A DNA stretch of 45,797 bases from a virus, in the IMG/VR virus record IMGVR_UViG_3300031143_000011, positions 1 to 45,797 of that record. One strand, written 5' to 3'. The position numbers and the translations under genes are program-made. The notes below the pieces were generated by a model. It made no database searches and was not told where the DNA came from. It worked only from the letters and a program-made list of their open reading frames with translations. Below, in pieces: positions 36,241 to 43,228 of the stretch; positions within the stretch are counted from its first letter, which is position 1, and each line of letters opens with the position of its first letter.

Positions 36241-36775
36241 ATTTGATTGTAATAAAATTAGATAAAACTCGATATAGTCTCTCGCCATCAACGATAAACT
36301 CGTATTCACTACTTGGACGAAAACCGACTAAGTCGTTTTTCTCAACTGTACCGTCGGAATACTTAACGATACCTTGTAATGGTTTTTCAGATTCAATATT
36401 AAATTGATCTATAGCTTTTAATGGAGCTACAAAGCAATATCCCTTGGGACAAATCCATTTGTCATCTCTTTTGTATAAAAAGATCTGATCTTTCCCTATG
36501 AAGTAAGTTGATTCATTAAAATAGCTTCTACTATTCTTTTCTACCCCCTTTACGTTATGCCATCGTCTAAAGACGTTATGGTGTACTAAAACCGTATCAC
36601 CAGCTTTAATTTCCGCGTGACCAACAATCGGGGTAGATACTACGACAGCTTCTCTGTTAACATACTCATGATTAAAAATCTCGGTATTTAAGATTAGCTC
36701 TCCACCATCTAGTTTCTTGGTGTTATTGTATCTCTCTCCTTTTGGTGTCACGACAAAGTCGTAAACACTTTTCAT
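36173..36775 (-). CDS. GroES-like beta-barrel protein, 200 aa
   Basis: The core (about residues 35-140) has the strand and turn pattern of a co-chaperonin 10 barrel: AVVVSTPIVGHAEIKAGDTV, LVHHNVFRRW, then SYFNESTYFIGKDQIFLYK. The 'G-x-V-x-x-x-x-x-x-G-D-x-V-x-x-x' rhythm parallels GroES. It has no clear mobile loop, so a direct GroEL contact is unproven. It is distinct from the true GroES gene at 42971-43228. Context: just before the terminases, coupled by a TAATG overlap with the 73-aa gene upstream and overlapping the 92-aa gene downstream by 68 nt. Chaperone role during capsid assembly is an inference. Confidence 0.6.
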   Translation of the reverse strand: MKSVYDFVVTPKGERYNNTKKLDGGELILNTEIFNHEYVNREAVVVSTPIVGHAEIKAGDTVLVHHNVFRRWHNVKGVEKNSRSYFNESTYFIGKDQIFLYKRDDKWICPKGYCFVAPLKAIDQFNIESEKPLQGIVKYSDGTVEKNDLVGFRPSSEYEFIVDGERLYRVLSNFITIKYEHQGDEEEYNPSWAQSSGGVN

Positions 36776-36996
36776 TAGTATTCGAGGTTATATTCGACTG
36801 ACACTGCCATATTCTTATTGAAGTCCTTCCACGGTAGTACGTCATTCTTTTTTTTAATGTAGATAGAGAATTTTGATTCTTCTTCTACTATATCGCAGAT
36901 AGTGTGTCCACCATACACTTCTTGCCCCACGGCATAGTGCATAGCGTCACTCTTATAATCCTTGCCGATACTTATCTTACGAATTAACTTCGCCAT
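36775..36996 (-). CDS. Small hypothetical protein, 73 aa
   Basis: A mixed-charge small protein (MAKLIRKISIGKDYKSDAMH...VGQEVYGGHTICDIVEEE) with a beta-strand pattern and one central Cys, but no recognisable family. It overlaps the upstream 99-aa gene by 20 nt and its stop overlaps the next start as TAATG, so it is translated as part of a coupled cluster leading into the terminase genes. Confidence 0.65.
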   Translation of the reverse strand: MAKLIRKISIGKDYKSDAMHYAVGQEVYGGHTICDIVEEESKFSIYIKKKNDVLPWKDFNKNMAVSVEYNLEY

Positions 36997-37276
36997 TTTC
37001 TGGGTAGTTTATTGTTCCGTTTTTGATATCAATATCAATCGTACCATATTGTTTTGCTAACTCATCTTGTAAGACTTCAAGCTCACCTCTAAGTAAAGTT
37101 ACTCCATGCATATTCTCGTGCTTTTGTAACTCCATAGCTCCAACTTCTAGTTGACCTCTATTTATACTATTAATAAGTTTTTGAACGTTCTCCAACTGCT
37201 CTGCAGTTATTTTCTCAGGCTTAATACCTTTAAGTTCTTTAATCTTTGCGTTTGTTCCTTTTGTTTTTGTTGTCAT
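36977..37276 (-). CDS. Small helical hypothetical protein, 99 aa
   Basis: The protein is charged and mostly helical (KIKELKGIKPEKITAEQLEN, then a helix with VGAMELQKHENMHGV), ending in a short beta/turn region. It is not a recognised family. The leader is a 24-nt run of AATTT repeats, unlike other leaders. It probably belongs to the small-protein cluster before the terminases and may be a head or packaging accessory factor. Confidence 0.65.
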   Translation of the reverse strand: MTTKTKGTNAKIKELKGIKPEKITAEQLENVQKLINSINRGQLEVGAMELQKHENMHGVTLLRGELEVLQDELAKQYGTIDIDIKNGTINYPENGEVNS

Positions 37277-37300
37277 AATTTAATTTAATTTAATTTAATT
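37277..37300 (-). repeat. AATTT pentanucleotide microsatellite leader
   Basis: The 24 nt directly upstream of the 99-aa gene consist of four AATTT units plus AATT. Copy-number slippage would change only the leader length, not the reading frame. The tract doubles as the A/T-rich leader of that gene. Confidence 0.8.
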
Positions 37301-37301
37301 G

Positions 37302-37493
37302 TTATACTACGTATTTATCGAAAATTGATAAATCTTCTGTGGTCCAAAAGTCTTTGGCCAGCATTATTTTAAGATGTTCTACATTGCGCTCGACTACTCC
37401 ATCTTCATCTGTAATACCTTCCATTGAATCGATTAAGGTAGCGCTATCTAACATTGCTGAATAGTGTTGTGCTATTTGTTCTTCTTGTGTCAT
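37302..37493 (-). CDS. Small acidic hypothetical protein, 63 aa
   Basis: Acidic, helical and without motif (MTQEEQIAQHYSAMLDSATL, then EGITDEDGVVERNVEHLKIM). It has the A/T-rich leader typical of this genome. No function can be assigned; its place among the small genes before the terminase genes suggests co-expression with them. Confidence 0.6.
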   Translation of the reverse strand: MTQEEQIAQHYSAMLDSATLIDSMEGITDEDGVVERNVEHLKIMLAKDFWTTEDLSIFDKYVV

Positions 37494-37529
37494 TCTTATT
37501 GTTTTTATAATTGTTATTTTAATTCTGAC

Positions 37530-37772
37530 TTAAGATGGTATATCTTCTTCAACCCAATCGGTTCCAGCTAAAATAGTTAGTATCTCACCGTGGTTATACA
37601 CTGTCTTACCACTTAAAAAACTTGGAGTGTCGCCTTCGAATTTTACAAAAGTTTGTGAATCGTCAAGCGAATACCTTAAGGTGCTTTCAGATGTTTCGTT
37701 TACTTGTGAGAAATCAACCGAGCCAACCTCTGAAGCATTTATTATTACGTATCTTCTATTTTTGTATGACAT
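37530..37772 (-). CDS. Small beta-rich hypothetical protein, 80 aa
   Basis: A beta-rich, acidic small protein (RYVIINASEVGSVDFSQVNE, then RYSLDDSQTFVKFEG), with no Cys and no export signal. It is not recognised. It sits 17 nt downstream of the LamG-type adhesin gene, so a role as a small fibre-associated or assembly factor is possible but unsupported by any motif. Confidence 0.6.
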   Translation of the reverse strand: MSYKNRRYVIINASEVGSVDFSQVNETSESTLRYSLDDSQTFVKFEGDTPSFLSGKTVYNHGEILTILAGTDWVEEDIPS

Positions 37773-37789
37773 TTTTATTGATTTTTATT

Positions 37790-38575
37790 TTAAGACGGTA
37801 CGTCTGCTACTATATCTCCTGCATCCATATTTGTCATCGTTCCATTAAGACCACCCTCACCGTCCACTATAGTAGGGTGTGTGTCCCCATCCCCCATTCT
37901 CCACCAATGTTGTAGTGTCCCACTACTAGTATAACCACCCCCATCAACATCTAGGTCGATAGGTACTCCACTATTATATACTGTGGATGCCTCCGAAGCA
38001 GTCAGCACGTTGGTCCAAAAAGATATCTCATCTAAATTACCACCTAAATAATAACCACCCCAAACCGCTGAGTGAGCCACGCTCAGAGCAATTGTGCTGG
38101 CGGTATAAGTGTTAGGTGTGCCTGGACCGGCTTTCACAAGATCTGAACTTCCATCTATATAAAGGGTCACTGTACTTGCTGTTCCACTACCTCCTTCACA
38201 AGTAACTAATAAATGATGCCAAGCGCCATCATTAATTATGGTAGCACTATTTAATGTCCCTGAGATCATAGGGTGTTGTACTCGTATCTTTCCACCAGTG
38301 AGGTATAAGTACCATGCAGCGTCTTTTTGTAGTATTATTTTCCCACCAGTTGTAGTTGTCTTTATCCACACAGAATAACTACCAACATCAAATGTGACAT
38401 TCCCCATAAGAAGTTTGTCATTAGCCCCGTCAAATATAACTGAGTAATTGTTGACAATTTCGGATGCGAGAGATGCCCCAGATGTATTAGTGACCTTGCT
38501 TATATTCGCCTTTGCTCTACCGCAAACCTTAGCTATATTAGCGCTAGTTACTGAATTTATTTTTGCGTATGCCAT
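37790..38575 (-). CDS. LamG/concanavalin-like adhesin, 261 aa
   Basis: A short N-terminal region with repeated A-K-I/V pattern (AKINSVTSANIAKVCGRAKA) probably anchors the protein to the virion. From about residue 50 a LamG/concanavalin-A-like jelly roll starts (YSVIFDGANDKLLMGNVTF...YSVWIKT), and continues with WHHLLVTCEG and GGNLDEISFWTNVLTASE, all diagnostic of LamG-type modules that bind sugars or peptides. It ends in a Gly/Asp-rich tail. The protein lies directly after the YadA-like fibre gene and is likely a receptor-binding protein or fibre tip. Confidence 0.83.
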   Translation of the reverse strand: MAYAKINSVTSANIAKVCGRAKANISKVTNTSGASLASEIVNNYSVIFDGANDKLLMGNVTFDVGSYSVWIKTTTTGGKIILQKDAAWYLYLTGGKIRVQHPMISGTLNSATIINDGAWHHLLVTCEGGSGTASTVTLYIDGSSDLVKAGPGTPNTYTASTIALSVAHSAVWGGYYLGGNLDEISFWTNVLTASEASTVYNSGVPIDLDVDGGGYTSSGTLQHWWRMGDGDTHPTIVDGEGGLNGTMTNMDAGDIVADVPS

Positions 38576-38582
38576 ATTTATA

Positions 38583-39992
38583 TTATGCTAGTTCTATATA
38601 AGTACTGTCTGGATTGAACCATATTTCTCCTTGAGTTGCGTGATTAACTTGATACCCTATAACACGGACTATATCAGCGGTACCTGCTGGAGCCGTTGCG
38701 GTGGCATCGCCGTTTGATGCGGCAGATAAATATAATACATCTCCAATAGCACCTGGATCGTGATCAAGTGTTACCATACCTCTTAATAACATTCCGTTAG
38801 TATCTGAAGCGGCTCCTAAAGCCACTCCTAGTAAACCATCACAAGTTGCGACTGCATTTGCATTTGTTGCCTCCCAAGTTCCATCTGATTTGTAATGATA
38901 TATTGTACCAATAGTCATTGACGTTGTACCACCGAAGTAAACTACATCTCCATCACTAGCCCCGACAGTACTACCTGATAATTTTATTTTTCTACTATCA
39001 ACAGTGAGTTCTCCGTTTATAGTTAATTCACTTGATAAAAAATTACCGTGTATTAATGGAGTTGCTGTATCTGTATTTGCTATGTAAAGTGAATTAGCCA
39101 CGGAATTTCCATATCCCGCTTTGTAACCTAAAAATACACAAGCGTCTCCTGAAGAATTCTCGCCGGCACTCTCCCCTATAGCAACACTCAATTGCCCTGC
39201 TGTATTACCCTTTAATGCTCGAGCTCCTATAGCGACAGCTGAATTACAACTATTATTACCTTGTAATGCCCAAGTTCCTATCGATACGTTATAATTATTA
39301 CTTGCTCTTGCATTATTAGCGCTTTTTCCTATTGCAATATTCCCAAAACCACCTTGATTGGCTGAAAGAGTTTCAAATCCTACCCCTATATTAGCTGACC
39401 CAGTTGTTGTGGCAAGAAGAGAACTCGCTCCTATTCCCACGTTATCTTGGGCCGTGGTATTAGCCCTCATAGCCCAATAACCACTAGCCACGTTATTAAT
39501 CCCAGTTGTATTGGAGAGTAGCGCTTCATGTCCAAAAGCAGCATTTCGATTATCTGATAAATCATCATTTAATCCTGCATCTTCCCCAAAGAAAGTAGAA
39601 TTACCTAACCCCGTTTGCGATACTCTACCTGCGAATGTAGCTAAGTTGTCGCTATTTAATGTTAAAGCCACGGATTCTGAAGCATCTCCGTCTGTAGTAT
39701 AAAATTGTAGTGAAGCCCCATTCTCGGTTCCTGACCATCCCGCATCTGTTATTGCTTGTATTCTAGCACCAACAGTTGAAGCCGATGCACTCTCAGTTCC
39801 TTTAAATTCTATAACCCCAAGCCTACTACCGCTTTGCATAGCCGCTCCATCATCCCCTGCTAGAACTAATTTACCTCCTTGAGTTGCACTATCTGCTGTT
39901 GTATTTGTTATAAATGCTTTCCCCCAACCCTTCGCTGCGGTTCCTAAACCACCCTCGCCTTTGGCTCTAGGTACTATATTTGGTGTTGCCAT
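38583..39992 (-). CDS. Trimeric fibre with YadA-head-like repeats, 469 aa
   Basis: The N-terminal about 40 residues resemble tail-attachment regions of phage fibres (MATPNIVPRAKGEGGLGTAAKGW). From about residue 145 to 290 the sequence holds a series of short repeats of the form 'AIGxxA' and 'VAIGxxA' (AVAIGARALKG, SVAIGESAGEN), which is the left-handed beta-roll pattern of the YadA head. A distal beta-rich domain follows (about residues 305-460). Such proteins are trimeric, virion-attached host-binding fibres. No Peptidase_S74 motif is visible at the C-terminus. Confidence 0.85.
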   Translation of the reverse strand: MATPNIVPRAKGEGGLGTAAKGWGKAFITNTTADSATQGGKLVLAGDDGAAMQSGSRLGVIEFKGTESASASTVGARIQAITDAGWSGTENGASLQFYTTDGDASESVALTLNSDNLATFAGRVSQTGLGNSTFFGEDAGLNDDLSDNRNAAFGHEALLSNTTGINNVASGYWAMRANTTAQDNVGIGASSLLATTTGSANIGVGFETLSANQGGFGNIAIGKSANNARASNNYNVSIGTWALQGNNSCNSAVAIGARALKGNTAGQLSVAIGESAGENSSGDACVFLGYKAGYGNSVANSLYIANTDTATPLIHGNFLSSELTINGELTVDSRKIKLSGSTVGASDGDVVYFGGTTSMTIGTIYHYKSDGTWEATNANAVATCDGLLGVALGAASDTNGMLLRGMVTLDHDPGAIGDVLYLSAASNGDATATAPAGTADIVRVIGYQVNHATQGEIWFNPDSTYIELA

Positions 39993-40012
39993 ATTTTCTT
40001 TTTATTTTTTTG

Positions 40013-40270
40013 TTAAACGTCTAATGGACGTATGTCTGTTCCATCTAAATCCCAGTAACCCTCAGCTCCATGAGTTGTCGTGTCTTGGGGTATGTAATCA
40101 GTACCAGATAAATCCCATGTATCATGGAAGTCACTAACCGAGCCTGTTGATGCCGGTCTTAACTCACCGGCGACTACACTTTCCCACATGTGATCCTCTG
40201 CAAATATGACAATGCGATTACTCCCGTAACCAGCACCACCTATCATCATCCCTAAACCTAGAGCTGCCAT
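40013..40270 (-). CDS. Small virion-like protein with WDL-GTD repeat, 85 aa
   Basis: A Gly/Met-rich N-terminus (LGLGMMIGGAGYGSN) is followed by two short similar elements, WDLSGTDYIPQD and WDLDGTDIRPLD. No family is recognised. The Trp/Asp/Gly pattern might be a linear docking element. Its start overlaps the stop of the 112-aa gene (TAATG), so both are co-translated; it is directly upstream of the fibre gene and could be a fibre-attachment factor. Confidence 0.68.
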   Translation of the reverse strand: MAALGLGMMIGGAGYGSNRIVIFAEDHMWESVVAGELRPASTGSVSDFHDTWDLSGTDYIPQDTTTHGAEGYWDLDGTDIRPLDV

Positions 40271-40608
40271 TATCTACCGAAGTAACAAATTATACCATCA
40301 GTATCAGCGGTAGCACCAGTAGTAGTCACTGTAGACCATCTACCGAATAGAGTGATTCCTTTTGGGAAAACAGTTGTACTAGATATAGGTTCTGAATTAC
40401 CACCATTTAAAGCTACTTGCGTAACGGTACCCATATAAGCCGCATCAGCAACCACCTCAGGTGTTAGCGTAGCAATACTAGTATCTGCAAGCATTTGGAT
40501 TGCTACAATAACCATTCCAGCTGGTGGAGTAAATGCCCCATTGTCATCTACGAACCCGCTACCTAGTTGTCCAAAGCCATAAGAGACTTCTGTTGAATTT
40601 ATTCCCAT
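40270..40608 (-). CDS. Small beta-rich virion-like protein, 112 aa
   Basis: The protein has a Gly/Ala/Thr/Val composition (YGFGQLGSGFVDDNGAFTPP, VIVAIQMLADTSIATLTPE), no charged clusters or export signal, and a beta-sandwich rhythm. It is not a recognised family but its composition is that of phage decoration or structural proteins. It is co-translated with the 85-aa gene through a TAATG overlap. Confidence 0.68.
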   Translation of the reverse strand: MGINSTEVSYGFGQLGSGFVDDNGAFTPPAGMVIVAIQMLADTSIATLTPEVVADAAYMGTVTQVALNGGNSEPISSTTVFPKGITLFGRWSTVTTTGATADTDGIICYFGR

Positions 40609-40612
40609 TGTT

Positions 40613-41005
40613 TTATTTTTTTACTTTTTCTAATGATCTACCGCCGAAATAGGCTCCAATCACGGTTATTAATACTAATTGTAATAAATCTACCCATGAA
40701 GCTTTAACCTCAAAAGCGATTACACCAGCATCGATAAAAACTAACAGTATCGTAGATACTACTAGGAATATTAAAACTAGTGGTCTTATATTTTTACTAA
40801 GCCACGAATCGGATTGCATATCCATCTTCCAACGCTCAGTTACTTGTTTTTGCATTTCCGCTTCATAACCCATTACTAGGTCTTTGATTTTGGCTTCAGC
40901 AGCAAGTTTCTCTTCCTTCGATGTAGTTAGGTTATCTAAAACTCCACCTACACTCTCAACGAGTTTAGCCGCGCCACCGGAAAGTATATTAGTTAATATA
41001 CTCAT
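40613..41005 (-). CDS. Holin, three-segment GTA type, 130 aa
   Basis: The N-terminus (ILTNILSGGAAKLVESVGGV) and amphipathic helix are followed by DMQSDSWLSKNIRPLVLIFL, one transmembrane segment (about residues 75-95), a second (about residues 105-120) and a basic tail YFGGRSLEKVKK. The SDSWLSKNIRPL-type motif with these segments is the signature of the GTA-type three-TM holin family (GTA_holin_3TM). It would permeabilise the inner membrane at the end of infection. It overlaps the upstream 92-aa gene by 4 nt. No endolysin gene is evident nearby. Confidence 0.85.
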   Translation of the reverse strand: MSILTNILSGGAAKLVESVGGVLDNLTTSKEEKLAAEAKIKDLVMGYEAEMQKQVTERWKMDMQSDSWLSKNIRPLVLIFLVVSTILLVFIDAGVIAFEVKASWVDLLQLVLITVIGAYFGGRSLEKVKK

Positions 41006-41280
41006 TTTCCCTGAGCATCTTCTATGCGTTCCTGCTTATTAGCATCGTAACTTCGTTTTTTGTTTTGAGCCTTCTTTTTATCTAAAGAAATCTTAGTATC
41101 TTTATGTAAGTTAGATATGTTAAAATCCCCTTTATTTTCCATGTCAGCACTCGTGAATTCATCACTAGTATTAAACTTTCTATTAACCGCTTTTGTTGTT
41201 GTGTTAGGTTTCTTTACTAACATGTTCTTATCTTTAGATTTGAATCCTCCAAACCCCTTCATTTTAAATGGTGTTTTCAT
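41002..41280 (-). CDS. Basic PFKM-motif protein, 92 aa
   Basis: A very basic, low-complexity small protein with MKTPFKMKGFGGFKSKDK at its start and KISLDKKKAQNKKRSYDANK near its end. The PFKMKG element is shared with at least three other small basic proteins of this window. The family function is unknown to me; a role as an internal DNA-condensing or virion-assembly protein is suggested by charge. It overlaps the holin gene by 4 nt. Confidence 0.7.
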   Translation of the reverse strand: MKTPFKMKGFGGFKSKDKNMLVKKPNTTTKAVNRKFNTSDEFTSADMENKGDFNISNLHKDTKISLDKKKAQNKKRSYDANKQERIEDAQGK

Positions 41281-41287
41281 AATTTAT

Positions 41288-41704
41288 TTAATCGTTTCCG
41301 TTATTTGCGTCATTTTCCCAAGGAAAACCAGTGTCTCCAGCCTCCTTCCATTGTCCATCTACTAATATAGAGTCTATTCCATTTATATCAGTTCTTTCAA
41401 ATCTCTCTCCATTATATGTAATATGGTCATCATCGTAAGTTAACTTACCAAGCTTCATATCTGTGGCGTGTCTCATTTCATGATTCACAGTTTGCCTGTA
41501 CTCAAAGCTATTAGGGTTAAGCTTGTCGCTCACATATATACTCCCGTCCATATTAGCCTCGCCTAAGATGCCGTCACCAAGTGGTTTAACTATAATAGGT
41601 GTTCCAGGAATAGTAGTTTCCTCGTTGCGAATAAAGCTAAGTTTAGATTTAATTTCTCCGTTACTTGCTTGTAAACCTCTTTCTTTCCCTAGTTTAAAAG
41701 CCAT
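41288..41704 (-). CDS. Small HExxH metallopeptidase-like protein, 138 aa
   Basis: The segment TVNHEMRHATDMKLGKL carries a canonical zinc-binding HExxH motif (HEMRH) followed by HATD, three residues later Asp, as a third ligand candidate. The N-terminus MAFKLGKERG resembles the PFKL proteins nearby. A beta region with DGSIYVSDKLNP precedes the motif. Peptidase activity is plausible but unproven; at 138 aa it is small, so it could be a virion-processing protease or a lysis-related peptidase near the holin gene. Its ATG overlaps the stop of the preceding basic protein (TAATG). Confidence 0.75.
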   Translation of the reverse strand: MAFKLGKERGLQASNGEIKSKLSFIRNEETTIPGTPIIVKPLGDGILGEANMDGSIYVSDKLNPNSFEYRQTVNHEMRHATDMKLGKLTYDDDHITYNGERFERTDINGIDSILVDGQWKEAGDTGFPWENDANNGND

Positions 41705-42084
41705 TACTTCTTTTTATTTTTCTTACCAGTTTTCTTCTTAACAGTTCCAATTGCACTATAGTTAAACCTCTCGTTCCATGGCACGTTAGCGAGCTTACCG
41801 TTGACCATCACACTAGCTGTTCTAGCGATTTTCTTGGCTTTAGGTTTTGTTGTAGGTATAATCGGTTCTTCCTCTATCTCACTTTCTTTTTTCTTAGGAG
41901 CCGTGTAATATTTGCTTGGATCTACAGATGCGAATGCGTTATCTGCATTTGCACTTGTTTTAGAATTACCTAAAGACCTACCCATAGCCATGAATCTACC
42001 GAGAATACTTTCTTTCCCTGCACGAAACGGAGTTTTTTTAGAGAATCCTTGAGCGAATGAATTTCCTTTCTTAAAGTTTGGCAT
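41704..42084 (-). CDS. Basic PFR-motif protein, 126 aa
   Basis: Highly basic, low-complexity protein. Near its N-terminus it has KKTPFRAGKESILGRF, which is a variant of the PFKM element. The second half is Lys/Glu/Pro-rich (KKESEIEEEPIIPTTKPKAK) and it ends in KKKTGKKNKKK. Nucleic-acid binding or a packaged internal role is inferred from charge only. Stop overlaps the start of the HExxH protein gene. Confidence 0.7.
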   Translation of the reverse strand: MPNFKKGNSFAQGFSKKTPFRAGKESILGRFMAMGRSLGNSKTSANADNAFASVDPSKYYTAPKKKESEIEEEPIIPTTKPKAKKIARTASVMVNGKLANVPWNERFNYSAIGTVKKKTGKKNKKK

Positions 42085-42086
42085 AA

Positions 42087-42527
42087 TTATCTGTCTTTGT
42101 CTTTTATCATATCATCTATAGATTTATTGAAAACCTTATCAGTATATGTTGTATTTTTATAGAAAACACTTCTTTCTGAAGTAGGTAAATCTTCTTCACC
42201 CAGTAGAACTCTATATATCCTACTTATTACTTGTGAGCATTTAAATGATGTCTTAAATACAGAATACTTTATAGTAGTTCTGTTCCTGTGTCTCCACGTT
42301 TCAATCCATCCTGCTTTCTTAAGTTTCACCCAACGATTGTTGTCCCAACTCATTGTGTAGGTACCATCCTTAAAACCTTGCCGTGTAAATCTTCCTTTAC
42401 AATCTAAATAAATTAATAGTTCTAAATCTGCATCTGTTAACCCGTAAGTCTTACAAGCCCACTTTCTAGTGAGCCTGTAATACTTCAGGATATTCATATC
42501 ACGCAGATCCTGCGCGGTTAGTCTCAT
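42087..42527 (-). CDS. MarR-like winged-helix DNA-binding protein, 146 aa
   Basis: The protein begins with helices leading to YYRLTRKWACKTYGLTDADL, a likely helix-turn-helix with LELLIYLDCKGRFTRQGFKD, then WVKLKKAGWIETWRHRNRTT, a 'wing' and dimerisation helix resembling MarR-family regulators. It ends in charged helices. No ligand site is visible. A winged-helix protein in a late-gene cluster may control late transcription or switch the order of gene expression. It is encoded 5 nt after the 106-aa gene and 2 nt before the basic protein. Confidence 0.75.
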   Translation of the reverse strand: MRLTAQDLRDMNILKYYRLTRKWACKTYGLTDADLELLIYLDCKGRFTRQGFKDGTYTMSWDNNRWVKLKKAGWIETWRHRNRTTIKYSVFKTSFKCSQVISRIYRVLLGEEDLPTSERSVFYKNTTYTDKVFNKSIDDMIKDKDR

Positions 42528-42532
42528 TCAGA

Positions 42533-42853
42533 CTATGCGGCAGCTACATCAGCAGTAACACTAGTGATACCAGTAATACCAGCCACTAAGTATGAAGATG
42601 CTTGGTCGTCAGCAACCACCACTAATTTTCCGTGATTAAATTTAGACATTGGAGATAAAGCTTGCATTAAAAGCTTAGCTACAGCATCTGATGCTCCATC
42701 AGCACAAGCTAATACTACGTTATGCAATACACTACCTTGTCCAAAATATAGAGTTACTATATCGTTTCCAGCTATGCAAGCTGAGAATGTTTCTAATGGA
42801 AAAGCGCCTGTAGCTTCATTTCCATTATCGAAATACAAAATTGGTCCGTTCAT
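42533..42853 (-). CDS. Small virion-like protein, 106 aa
   Basis: Ala/Gly/Val-rich, weakly acidic, with alternate hydrophobics (PILYFDNGNEATGAFPLETF, then VVLACADGASDAVAKLLMQA) and no export signal; two to three Cys/Ala-rich strands. Similar in composition to small capsid-decoration or structural proteins. A 117-nt gap upstream (after groES) contains an A/T-rich leader and a hairpin. No family recognised. Confidence 0.65.
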   Translation of the reverse strand: MNGPILYFDNGNEATGAFPLETFSACIAGNDIVTLYFGQGSVLHNVVLACADGASDAVAKLLMQALSPMSKFNHGKLVVVADDQASSYLVAGITGITSVTADVAAA

Positions 42854-42942
42854 TTTTTCTTTTTTTTGTTAATTAATTAATTGTGTTTGTTTGTTTCTAA
42901 GTTTAAGGCTTAGGGTTTGTGGTTTGGGTTAATCTATATCTA

Positions 42943-42964
42943 ATATCACACGTAAAGGTGATAT
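42943..42964 (-). other. Small hairpin downstream of groES
   Basis: An inverted repeat ATATCAC/GTGATAT with an 8-nt loop lies just downstream of the groES stop. No T-tract follows on the minus strand, so termination is doubtful. It sits in the 117-nt gap before the 106-aa gene; the rest of the gap holds A/T-rich sequence with no other feature visible. Confidence 0.5.
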
Positions 42965-42970
42965 AATAAG

Positions 42971-43228
42971 TTATTCTACTAAGACAACGTCTCTTGACTG
43001 TATAACTTGGTATAAATCATCTTTCCAAGATATAGCGTGTCCAGCGTGTTTGTCATAGAATATAGTATCTCCATCTTTTAATCCTTCGACTAGATTTCCA
43101 GTGGATATTATCTTTGCTTTAATGTATCTGTTATCTACATCAGTATCATCAGTCATTATAAGACCGGCAACCGTTTTAGGTTCTGTTTTTATCTTATCGA
43201 CTATTACATAGTTATTTATCGCTTGCAT
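42971..43228 (-). CDS. groES: Co-chaperonin GroES, 85 aa
   Basis: The protein begins MQAINNYVIVDKIKTEPKTV and carries a mobile-loop-like segment VAGLIMTDDTDV that corresponds to the GGIVLT loop of GroES, then KAKIISTGNLVEGLKDGDTI, the barrel strands, and ends VIQSRDVVLVE. Length is slightly shorter than bacterial GroES (about 97 aa), the roof loop being reduced. A longer frame begins 27 nt upstream, but this ATG overlaps the groEL stop exactly (TAATG), which decides the start. It forms the lid for the GroEL ring encoded next to it. Confidence 0.93.
   Translation of the reverse strand: MQAINNYVIVDKIKTEPKTVAGLIMTDDTDVDNRYIKAKIISTGNLVEGLKDGDTIFYDKHAGHAISWKDDLYQVIQSRDVVLVE

Noticed and set aside
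35962-36309. Longer 115-codon version of the putative small terminase
   Set aside because: It would overlap the upstream gene by 137 nt and adds an N-terminal extension unlike the rest; the start at 36240 is simpler.
42900-42970. Possible small RNA or promoter between groES and the 106-aa gene
   Set aside because: I saw a weak hairpin and A/T-rich DNA but no convincing Bacteroidota promoter pair or conserved RNA structure.
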